Part shown: in pieces, positions 1 to 7,456 of the stretch | How the letters are laid out: every line of letters begins with the position of its first letter | Position numbering within the stretch: position 1 is the first letter of the stretch | Source: Bacteroidia bacterium | GTDB lineage: Bacteria > Bacteroidota > Bacteroidia > J057 > JADKCL01 | Length of the DNA stretch: 64,000 nt | NCBI GenBank assembly: GCA_020635905.1 | Contig: JACJYV010000002.1 | Coordinates: forward strand, 558,001 to 622,000 | Direction of reading: 5' to 3' | The notes under the pieces: model-generated | What the model was told of the DNA's origin: nothing | The model's input: the letters and a program-made list of their open reading frames with translations, nothing else | Databases searched by the model: none | Translations under genes and position numbers: made by a program

Positions 1-1100
1 GCATTGACAAGCAAGGTTCGTTGGAAAAGGCGGCTGAACACGAGCACTGGAGTTGGGGCGGCGGGGTGCTGATGTTTGGGCTGGTGCGGGCTCACCGGGT
101 CACGCAGGACGAAAATATCATTCGTTTTGTGCAGCATTGGGCGGATTTTCACTACGAGGAAGGCTTTCCGCTCAACCATACGGACCGCATTATGCCGGCC
201 GGGGTGATCGCAGAAATGATTCTGGAAGGCAAGCTGCCAACCCGCTATGACGCGGTGCTGAAGCTGTCGTACGACTATCTGATGGCCGGAAAACGGGTGG
301 TGCGCGGTTGCCGGGATGCGGACGGGAAACGGAAAAAGGTGCAACTGGAATTTCGGGGTCGTTCGTGGCTGGATGATCTGTTTATGTGCGGTATGTTTAT
401 GACCCGCTACGCGGAAATGACGGGCTCGCAGGAACTGATGGATCGGGTGGCGAACCAGTTTTTGGCTCATCTGGACCTGCTGCAATGTCACGGCGAGGCG
501 CGGGTACTCAATCACGGACAATGGCTGGGCAGGAATGGGCGGCCGTTTTTGCCGTCGGGTGAGGTGGCCTGGGCCCGGGCGAATGGCTGGTATCTGGCCG
601 CGACGGCCGATTTTTTGATGAAAAATCCCGCGGATAACCCCAAAAGGGCGGCCATGCTGCGCTATTTTCAGGAGATCATGGCAGAGATTCCTCAATATCA
701 GTTGGAATCCGGGTTGTTTCCGACGGTTTTGGACAAGCCTTCGAGTTACGGGGAGGTGGCGGCTACGGCCCTGTTTGTGTATGCTTCTGCGGCAGGGCTA
801 AGGCAGGGCTGGCTGAAGGGGGATCAGTATTATGTGCTGATGCACAGGGGGTTGCAGGCGATCATGGAAAATGTGGATGCGAACGGGCAGGTGGTGGGGA
901 TCTCGGCGGGTACGCCTGTGTTGCCAACCCCGCGGCTGTATGAGGCGATCAATCGCGGGACCTGGCCCTGGGGGGAGGGTGCGGTGCTTCTGGCTCTGGT
1001 GGAGGTGCTGGATTTGGTGAAAGCGGGGAAAATCGGGGATTCTGAGGTGGAGAGGGCGTTTTGGGGCGGTTTTTTAAACACAGAGGCACAGAGTCAATAG
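1..1100 (+). CDS. GH105/GH88-type unsaturated glucuronyl (rhamnogalacturonyl) hydrolase, 5' partial
   Basis: The frame is open from the left edge (first full codon at position 3), so the N-terminus lies outside the window; 365 residues are visible. The (alpha/alpha)6-barrel signature of the YteR/GH105 family is present: an early EHWSWGGGVLMFG segment, a WLDDLFMCGMFM segment holding the aspartate pair typical of the active site, and a C-terminal RGTWPWGEGAVLLAL segment. The family removes unsaturated uronic acid from oligosaccharides produced by polysaccharide lyases, usually from pectin. The start seen at TTG 21 is only an artefact of truncation. The last codons (NTEAQSQ-stop) are written by a dispersed CACAGAG-type repeat, so the natural C-terminus may have been changed. 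The substrate cannot be told from sequence. Confidence 0.85.
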   Translation, partial: IDKQGSLEKAAEHEHWSWGGGVLMFGLVRAHRVTQDENIIRFVQHWADFHYEEGFPLNHTDRIMPAGVIAEMILEGKLPTRYDAVLKLSYDYLMAGKRVVRGCRDADGKRKKVQLEFRGRSWLDDLFMCGMFMTRYAEMTGSQELMDRVANQFLAHLDLLQCHGEARVLNHGQWLGRNGRPFLPSGEVAWARANGWYLAATADFLMKNPADNPKRAAMLRYFQEIMAEIPQYQLESGLFPTVLDKPSSYGEVAATALFVYASAAGLRQGWLKGDQYYVLMHRGLQAIMENVDANGQVVGISAGTPVLPTPRLYEAINRGTWPWGEGAVLLALVEVLDLVKAGKIGDSEVERAFWGGFLNTEAQSQ

Positions 1101-1390
1101 GGTTGGTCAGGAGGTTTTTTTGATGGGAAGCTTTCGCTTTTGGGGGAGGTTTTAACACAAAGACACAAAGTTTTTTTGGGGGATGGAAAGCTTCCGTTTT
1201 TATTTTTGGTTTTAAACCACAGAGGACGCGGAGGGCACAGAGATTTATTGCTTGAATGTGAAAGCTTTCGCTTTTTTGGGGTTTTTAACACTAATATGCA
1301 CATGCCAAGGGCACTCCTACGGAGAAGAACCCAAAGAGCAGGGGGTGAATTGAAAGCTACTGCTTTATTGGCGGTTTTTAACACAAAGGG
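1064..1390. repeat. degenerate interspersed repeat cluster (AAGCTTTCGCTTTT / GGTTTTAACACAAAG / CACAGAGG)
   Basis: Four degenerate units of the form GAAAGCTTTCGCTTTT, a G-rich spacer, then GGTTTTTAACACAAAG lie at about 1125-1170, 1184-1242, 1259-1292 and 1351-1388. A half unit at 1064-1098 overlaps the end of the preceding gene. Units 0, 1 and 2 continue into CACAGAG or ACACAAAG words. The spacing is irregular (60-90 bases), so this is neither a CRISPR array nor a simple tandem repeat. No reading frame in it resembles a protein. Confidence 0.7.
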
Positions 1391-1468
1391 GAAGGAAAAA
1401 TGCAGGGAGGGGGCGATAGCCTGCTTGATGGAAGCTCGAAGCTCGTAGCTTGAAGCTCGCAGCTAAAA
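1101..1468. other. non-coding stretch between the GH105 gene and the next gene
   Basis: This 368-base gap separates the end of the glycoside hydrolase from the 3' end of a minus-strand gene. It is filled by the degenerate repeat units described for 1064-1390. At about 1432-1464 it also holds a short array of near-identical words (GAAGCTCGAAGCTCGTAGC and variants) running up to the stop codon of the minus-strand gene. The open frames crossing it are low-complexity and unlike any protein family I know. No clear terminator or promoter was seen. Confidence 0.6.
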
Positions 1469-2035
1469 TTAAGGATTTTGCGCTTGTCCGGCGGCCCACT
1501 CGTTGTACATGGAGACCATGGTCTGGGTGTCGTCGTAGGTGAAATTTTTGTTTTTGATTTTGGAGGGGAGTTCGGGATGGTCGGCGAAAAGTTGTGCCAT
1601 TTCGCGGCGGAAGGCGAAGGCGTCTTCTTTGACCAGCCAGGGGCCGGCTTCGCCGCGCTTGACGTACAGGTTGGGATGCTTTTCCTGGTTGTAAAGATTG
1701 GAACCGTAGTACATGTAAAGGCAGACCTCGCCTTTTTCCAGGAGTTTGAGAAAGCCGCAACGGCGCTCCACAAAGTTGTTTTGGATCACTTCAAAGCAAT
1801 CGGGTACATATACCTGATCGCCCACCATGTAGCCTTTGATATTTTTGAGCTTGAATTTGGTGTACTGATCTTTCTGATCTTTTTTGAAATACAGATAATT
1901 GTAGTCGCTGCGGACCAGTCCATACAAGGTGTCGCCCTCATCTTTGATGAGGTAGCCAGGGGTGTACTTCTGGGCGAAGGTGCTGGCTCCTGTACCCAGC
2001 AGCAAAAGGAGGATTATCAGCTGAAGCGCTTTCAT
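1469..2035 (-). CDS. secreted hypothetical protein
   Basis: The 188-residue product opens with a clear signal peptide (MKALQLIILLLLLGTGASTFA followed by Q), so it is exported. The mature part begins YTPGYLIKDEGDTLYGLV, which resembles the GYI-x-GDT-x-G opening seen in many Bacteroidota secreted proteins of unknown function, and is followed by an aromatic-rich, lysine-rich region. There are no catalytic motifs I recognise. It is divergently oriented to the heptosyltransferase at 2113, about 77 bases away. The function is unknown. Confidence 0.7.
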   Translation of the reverse strand: MKALQLIILLLLLGTGASTFAQKYTPGYLIKDEGDTLYGLVRSDYNYLYFKKDQKDQYTKFKLKNIKGYMVGDQVYVPDCFEVIQNNFVERRCGFLKLLEKGEVCLYMYYGSNLYNQEKHPNLYVKRGEAGPWLVKEDAFAFRREMAQLFADHPELPSKIKNKNFTYDDTQTMVSMYNEWAAGQAQNP

Positions 2036-2077
2036 GCGGCTAATATTACGAAATTTTGGGGAGACTGGGAATTCCCT

Positions 2078-2107
2078 TTTGAATCCGCCTGCTTGTTTAT
2101 TTCTTTG
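2078..2107 (+). promoter_or_regulatory. candidate Bacteroidota-type promoter of the GT9 gene
   Basis: TTTG at 2078-2081 is followed after 18 bases by TTTCTTTG at 2100-2107, seven of eight positions of TAnnTTTG counting the free positions. The box ends five bases before the ATG at 2113, so the transcript would be nearly leaderless. This is a pattern match only. Confidence 0.4.
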
Positions 2108-2112
2108 CAGGA

Positions 2113-3134
2113 ATGAATGCGCGGAATATGGCTGCCAATACTCCTGCCAAAATCCTGATTTTGAGGCTCAGTTCGATCGGGGACATTGTGCTGACCACGC
2201 CCGTGATCCGCAGTCTGCGCAAGTGTTTTCCTGAGGCAGAAATTCATTTTCTGACCAAATCTGTCTTTCACGACATCCTGAAATTCAATCCTTATCTGGA
2301 TAAAATTCACCTTTTTGATAAGCAAAAAGGGCTGGATGCCACCCTGAGCGAGCTCAGGCAGGAGGAGTTTGAGGTCATCCTTGACCTGCACCACAACCTG
2401 CGAACCTTGCGGATCGGGATGGGGCTGGATATTCCCCGCCACACCTTTCCCAAGCTGAATACGGAGAAATTTTTGCTGACTAACTGAAGGTCAACCGCCT
2501 GCCAGACCTGCATATTGTGGAACGGTATGCCAAAACCCTGGAGCCGCTGGGTTGTAAGCTGGATGGGGAAGGGCTGGATTTTTTTTGCGGGGAAGCGGCA
2601 GAAAAGTCGGCAGATGAGATTTTGGGGGAATGTAATTTCAGTAGCCAGCCCGTAGCCATGGTTTTGGGTGGCAATTTTGCCACCAAGAAATGGCCGGCAG
2701 AATACGCCGCCCCGTTGCTGAACCAGCTGGGACAGGCAGTGATCCTCTTCGGCGGTCCCGCCGAAGCAGCAGAAGCCGGGCAAATCGCTGCGGATTTGCA
2801 GGTTCCTTTCCTGAACGCCGCCGGGCGTTTTGATTTGCTTACTTCCGCAGCTTTGCTGCGGAAATGCCGCCTCAGTATCGCCAACGATACGGGTTTTATG
2901 CATATTTCGGCCGCTTTTGGGCTGCGCACAGTTTCAATCTGGGGCAATACGGTGCCTGAATTTGGAATGTATCCCTACCACACAGAGCACCTGATTCTGG
3001 AAGAAAAAGGACTTGCCTGCCGCCCCTGCTCCAAGCTGGGGCATGCCGCCTGCCCGAAAGGGCATTTTGACTGCATGCGCAGGATTACGCCAGAGCGGGT
3101 TTTAGGGGAGATGCGTAGGGTGGGCTGGGTATGA
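2113..3134 (+). pseudogene. ADP-heptose:LPS heptosyltransferase family (GT9), one frameshift
   Basis: Two in-line fragments make one GT9 protein of about 340 residues. The first (2113-2487) has the N-terminal ILRLSSIGDIVLTTPVIRSL segment and ends FPKLNTEKFLLTN before a TGA. The second continues LKVNRLPDLHIVERY and carries the C-terminal donor-site segment NDTGFMHISAAFGLRTVSIW. Adding a single C at about 2484 (AACTGAAG to AACCTGAAG) restores the whole protein, so this is a one-base deletion with nothing else missing. The family transfers heptose to lipopolysaccharide inner core. A second possible start is ATG 2128. It is either a recent pseudogene or a sequencing error; I favour error because two more indels lie within 2.4 kb. 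Confidence 0.85.
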
Positions 3135-3232
3135 GGCAGGGGTTGGGTAGTGGGCGTTAGGTATTGGGATTTTGGATTCAGGCTAAATGTAATTTTTTTG
3201 CAAACTCAGGACTCCTCTCTAAGGACTTACGA

Positions 3233-4288
3233 CTACTTCATGCCGTCAATCCACTCACGGATGAGGGCGACGCCCTCAATGTGGGTCATTTTGCGGCCCA
3301 GTTCGGGCATCATGATACCAGGATCGGTCGAGGCCATGCGAAAAGGCAGAATGGAGTTTTCGGCATCACCCGCCACAATGCCATACTGTCGTCCGCCTGA
3401 GCCGCGGCCCGCGGCGATGGGTGGCTTGCCCAGCCCAAGGAAGCTGAGGTCGGTCTGGTGAATGTCGAGGTACATGCCCGAGGTATTGGCCGGGCCTTTG
3501 GGATTGTGGCAATGTCCACAGTTGATATCCAGGTAGATGCGGGCCCGGTCTTCAAGCGATCCTGAGGCAGGATCGTTCCAGACGGGAGCTTTGGGGGCCT
3601 GGTCCAGGCCCGGAAAATCAGCCAGGATGCCTGCTTCCTGCCAGTATTCCAGTTGGTTGTGGGTCTTGCCGGCCTGGCTGTAAGCCAGGTCGCCATTCAG
3701 CTGTCGGGCCGCAGGCCCGATGGGTCCGATTTCTTCGTATTGCTTGTGGCAGCTTTTGCATTGGTTTTGGTTGGGCACCACATAATTCAGCTTTTGCTTT
3801 TTACCGTCCTCATCCACCCATTGGATGTCGCGGCGACCGCCTGCCACCTCCAGGGTGGCTTCGGTTTGCTTTTCATCCCAGATGTAGGGCCAGGTGGCCC
3901 AACCGTTTTCCTCGTGGATCAAAACCCGGGTTTCGATCAGAAAACGGCCCTTTTCGGGCTTTCTTTTGTCTTTGTAATACCAAAAAGTCTTGAAGATTTT
4001 GGTTCCCACGGGAAAGTCGAAAACGTACATTTCGTTATAGGTGGCTTTGGCGCCCGGGGGCAGCATGACAAAGCGGGATTTTTCGGCGTAGTCAGAGAAG
4101 AGGGGAGTATTGAGGTTGTAGGGGATCACACCCGGGGCTGGATTCAGTTCGGCAATAGGCCCTGCGAAGGCCTTGTATTCGGAAAGTTTCAGGGGAGGCA
4201 TTTTGCCTTCCGTCTGGAAATATGGGGGCAAATTTGCCCCCAGAAGCAGGGTTGAAAAGGCGAAAAGTATGAAAAAGGCTTTTTTCAT
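3233..4288 (-). CDS. dihaem cytochrome c of the SO_2930 / HNE_0200 (TIGR03806-like) family
   Basis: The 351-residue product starts with a signal peptide (MKKAFFILFAFSTLLLG). It has two haem-c attachment motifs, CKSCH at residues 177-181 and CGHCH at 257-261, with a late GIMMPELGRK segment that may supply an axial methionine. I chose ATG 4288 rather than upstream codons because it overlaps the TGA of the beta-helix gene as ATGA and leaves the signal peptide at the N-terminus. The family is known mainly as the partner of parallel beta-helix proteins (TIGR03805), and that partner is the next gene upstream. Both are exported; the electron donor or substrate is unknown. Confidence 0.85.
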   Translation of the reverse strand: MKKAFFILFAFSTLLLGANLPPYFQTEGKMPPLKLSEYKAFAGPIAELNPAPGVIPYNLNTPLFSDYAEKSRFVMLPPGAKATYNEMYVFDFPVGTKIFKTFWYYKDKRKPEKGRFLIETRVLIHEENGWATWPYIWDEKQTEATLEVAGGRRDIQWVDEDGKKQKLNYVVPNQNQCKSCHKQYEEIGPIGPAARQLNGDLAYSQAGKTHNQLEYWQEAGILADFPGLDQAPKAPVWNDPASGSLEDRARIYLDINCGHCHNPKGPANTSGMYLDIHQTDLSFLGLGKPPIAAGRGSGGRQYGIVAGDAENSILPFRMASTDPGIMMPELGRKMTHIEGVALIREWIDGMK

Positions 4289-5487
4289 TTTTTGCTCCAT
4301 TCGAGCTCGCGGCTGCAATCGTACAGAGAAAGGTCGTGGCTGATGTTTTTAAAGCCATTTTCAGCATCCAGATTGGCAAATCTGGCGTTGCCGTTGTTGC
4401 GGATGCAGATTTCGTATTTTTCTTTCAGTTTCCCTGATTCGTCGCGGGCATTTTCGGGTTCCGTGCCATCGACCAGAATTTCAGGTACATTTCTTTTGAA
4501 TTTCAACCACAGCAATTTGCCGATCCTTCCCTGCAGGGTTGGATTCTGGTGCTTGCGGGTAATATCATTGTCGTGGATGTAGATGCCGTAGGCATAGGGA
4601 TCGTAGAGACTGTCTTTGTGTTTTTGCTCGGTTATGAACCAGGAAATGACGGAAACGCAGGCTGTTTTTTGCTCGTGGATTTCATTGTCATACACCTCAA
4701 TCTGCTTGCCGGCCATCACCATCATGCCCTGTTCCTTTGGGAACTTTTCCCACGATATTGCCCTTGGGAGCAAAGTTTTTGTAGTTGTTGTGGTTGATTT
4801 TATTGCCGTAAACTTTCACAAATCCTCCGTTTTTACTTTGAGACCGGGCATGTCAAACACCAGAATTCCGCCCGTATTGTCTATGGCTTCGCATCCGGTC
4901 ACTTCGGCCCGGATACAATTCTCAATTTCTATGCCAGCCACATTTCCCCAGGCTTTGCAGCCCCTAACCATCACATCTGTGCTCTGACCCACATAGATTC
5001 CTGCATCAGAGGCGCCCCGGGCATGGCAATCTTCCACCAGCACGTGTCCGCACTGCACAGGGTAAAAACCGTAAGACCCGTTGGTCTTTTTGGGCTTGCC
5101 CGACCAGTCGGTCTTCATTCTCCTGAAAGTCACGCCCTCCGTTCCCTGCACTTTGATGGCATCACCCTTGGAATCCACAATGGTGAAATCTTCCAGGGTA
5201 ATCTGGGTGCAATCTGTGATTTTCAGGCCTTCGGCCCCATCTGCCTGGTTTTTAAAGGAAAGAATGGTTTTATCCATGCCAGCTCCTTTGATGGTCACAT
5301 TTTTCTTGCCGTCCATGGAAAGGCTGCCCTGAAAATGGAATTTTCCTGCGGGAATTTCCACCACTGCGCCATCCTCGGCCATGATGAGTTTGGTTTGCAG
5401 TTCTTTTTCAATGTCCTGAAATCCTTTTTGGGCAAAGCCGGTCAGGACAAGAAGGGAAAAGGCAATAAATACCAGGGAAGTACGCAT
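4285..5487 (-). pseudogene. secreted parallel beta-helix protein (TIGR03805-like), two compensating indels
   Basis: The protein has a signal peptide (MRTSLVFIAFSLLVLTGFAQ) and then right-handed beta-helix turns with repeated I/V-x-D and N-x-I patterns, about 400 residues in all. The frame stops at a TGA at 4816-4818. Restoring one missing G there (TTTGTGAAAG to TTTGGTGAAAG) gives VKVYGNKINHNNYKNFAPKG, the expected family sequence. A second indel, an extra G at about 4732 (ACAGGGCATG), returns to the original frame at GMMVMAGKQIEVYDNEI. The affected stretch is about 90 bases. The stop overlaps the cytochrome start (ATGA), so the two are translationally coupled. Either two errors or a truly damaged gene; the exactly compensating frames favour error. 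Confidence 0.8.
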
Positions 5488-5538
5488 GTTGATCTTTCTA
5501 ACGGTGAGCTTCAAATTTAGAAAAATCAGGTTACACAA

Positions 5539-5929
5539 CCAGACGATTCGGAGAAGGAAAGGGCTAAGTATTTTATAATTGGTCTATTCTGAAAGATTTT
5601 GACCTTCAGATGGTATGAGCCTGAATGTTTTGTATCGCTAAGATCGCCAAGCTGGACCGTTTAATTGCATCTTAGCTTTGCGCTCTTTGCTCCCTCCAAC
5701 CCACGAAACGCGGAAAACAACCCCTTTGCGAGCTTTGCGTGACCCCTTTACCTTCAATGAGAATCCGCCTAAGATTGCGATATAAAAACCCCTCTATGAT
5801 GCCCAAAATGAGGTTTTTGGCCAAATAAACCCTTCATGTTTCGAGTTACTGTGTAATAAAGGCAAAAAAAAGCCTCTTTTTTAAGCAAAGGAATTGAGTA
5901 TATTTCGGAATTAATCCCTTAGACCTCTT
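5539..5929. other. non-coding stretch with CTTTGCG-type repeat words
   Basis: This gap lies between the divergent beta-helix gene and a lipoprotein gene. At about 5630-5760 it carries words such as TCTTAGCTTTGCGCTCTTTGC and TTTGCGAGCTTTGCGTG, the reverse-complement form of the CGCAAAG/CACAGAG repeat family seen at 1064-1390. A weak AGGC/GCCT hairpin followed by CTTTTTT lies at about 5860-5882. No gene-like frame was found. Confidence 0.5.
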
Positions 5930-6604
5930 ATGACGAATAGATCCATTACAAACCTTCTTTTGCTTTTTGTTATCCTGTTGAGTGCCTGTAAACCTGATGA
6001 AAATGTCTATTCAGACGCTGGAAATCACTTTTATGTACAATTTGACGGACGCACACTGGAGGCTCCCAGAGAGGACGGTCCCGACTATAAATTCAGTTCG
6101 CTCAATAATTACAACATTGGCTCGATCGACGGAAAAACCCGTCTGTTTTTTGCCACTTCCTGCAATCCCAACATCCACGACCAGGAACGTTTCGAGATTA
6201 AATTGAATGTTGTCGCGGATACGACGATTCTGACCCGTTCCGTGGAGTACGGCAGCTATTTTACCAATGAAAACGATTTCCGCAAGGAATTCAAAATGGG
6301 TATTCAGGACTTTGCCCTGGACGAAGACACTTCCCACGGGTTCATTTTCACCTACATCGACCAGAACGCCACGGAATACTCGACCAGCCTTTCCCGCAAC
6401 GGCAAGGAAAAAACGGGTATCATTCCTGACTCATCCAATACCCTGGAAATTACGGACATCATCGAACTCAATGAACCAGACGGAGTTCTGGCCTATTGGG
6501 TAACCTTTAAGTTCAGCTGCCGGGTATATAACTGGTGGGGAAAAACCAAGTTGATGGAAAACGGCGAATTCAAGGGCAAATTCCGTTACAGGATTTCCCA
6601 GTAA
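5930..6604 (+). CDS. hypothetical lipoprotein (paralogue of the next gene)
   Basis: The 224-residue protein has a lipoprotein signal peptide with lipobox LLSAC (Cys 20), so it is expected on the outer or inner membrane facing the periplasm or surface. The rest is beta-rich and has no motif I recognise. Its C-terminal third (ITDIIELNEPDG... FSCRVYNWWG... MENGEFKGKFR) aligns with the end of the gene at 6651 (ITEIREAPNDRR... FDCTLYNANG... LENGKFDGPI). The two lie 46 bases apart on the same strand and look like a diverged tandem duplication. The function is unknown. Confidence 0.75.
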   Translation: MTNRSITNLLLLFVILLSACKPDENVYSDAGNHFYVQFDGRTLEAPREDGPDYKFSSLNNYNIGSIDGKTRLFFATSCNPNIHDQERFEIKLNVVADTTILTRSVEYGSYFTNENDFRKEFKMGIQDFALDEDTSHGFIFTYIDQNATEYSTSLSRNGKEKTGIIPDSSNTLEITDIIELNEPDGVLAYWVTFKFSCRVYNWWGKTKLMENGEFKGKFRYRISQ

Positions 6605-6650
6605 TTTTTCGCCTGGGTTTTGCTTTTTGTCTGACCCTCAAACTAATTTT

Positions 6651-7322
6651 ATGTACAAAAGAACCTTATTCAATTGCTCTTTCGGCTTGCTTGTATGCGT
6701 GCTGATACTTTTTTCCTGTGATGTAAAAAAAGTTACCGTCATTCCCGGAGAAACGTTTTCTGCCACCCTGGGTGGAGTGCAATACGATATTCCCGGCGAT
6801 GCATTTCCTGACGGTCTCCTTTCCATTGGTCATGGCGCAGGTACGGTGGGAGACCCTTCTAAATACAAAATGACTTTCGACGCCCACATCAAGCCAAGCG
6901 TTTTTACTTTCGAAGCCATTACCCTGACTTTCATGGTGATAACCGACACGATCAAAATCCAGGAAGTAAGCGGAACCAAATACTTTATTTCCCCCGAGGA
7001 TCTGAGAGCCGTTTTCGTGAAGGGGCCCCAAGGCTATTCTTCAGACATTTGCGAAATTGAAGGGGTGGAAGTGTCCTGGTATGATCCCAATCAGGTGAAA
7101 TGGTCTACTTCCTGGAGCGAGTGCGGGGTGCAAAAACCCATAGGAATGCCGCCCTACGATGATTTTAACTTTGAGATCACCGAAATCCGTGAAGCCCCCA
7201 ACGACAGGAGACAAAGGGAAATAAAACTCAAAATTGATTTTGATTGCACCCTCTACAATGCCAACGGCGATTCTGTGCGGTTGGAAAACGGCAAATTCGA
7301 CGGACCCATCGCCGCTTTTTGA
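6651..7322 (+). CDS. hypothetical lipoprotein (paralogue of the previous gene)
   Basis: The 223-residue protein starts at ATG 6651, which places the signal peptide and lipobox LFSC directly at the N-terminus; an upstream TTG at 6627 would add a non-hydrophobic tail and is less likely. After the lipid-anchored cysteine it has a beta-rich domain opening TFSATLGGVQYDIPG and closing with the FDC-x-LYN... LENGKFDG pattern shared with its neighbour. Sequence identity to the neighbour is low outside that end. There is no enzyme motif; a binding or structural role is only a guess. Confidence 0.72.
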   Translation: MYKRTLFNCSFGLLVCVLILFSCDVKKVTVIPGETFSATLGGVQYDIPGDAFPDGLLSIGHGAGTVGDPSKYKMTFDAHIKPSVFTFEAITLTFMVITDTIKIQEVSGTKYFISPEDLRAVFVKGPQGYSSDICEIEGVEVSWYDPNQVKWSTSWSECGVQKPIGMPPYDDFNFEITEIREAPNDRRQREIKLKIDFDCTLYNANGDSVRLENGKFDGPIAAF

Positions 7323-7456
7323 GATTGGGTTCGGGTAATAATTTCCTTTCATAAGCACCAACCAATCGTCCGGGACCAAAAATTTTTGAAATTTTCTGGG
7401 AGTTTGGCCGGGAAAAGGTAATATGGGCTTTGGTTTCACGGTCCAATATTTTCGTC

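Noticed and set aside
1064..1390. CRISPR array
   Set aside because: Repeat copies differ from each other by several bases and spacing is irregular; there are no cas genes in the window.
2470..2500. Programmed frameshift in the GT9 gene
   Set aside because: There is no slippery heptamer or downstream structure, and the indels nearby in an unrelated gene make damage or error more likely.
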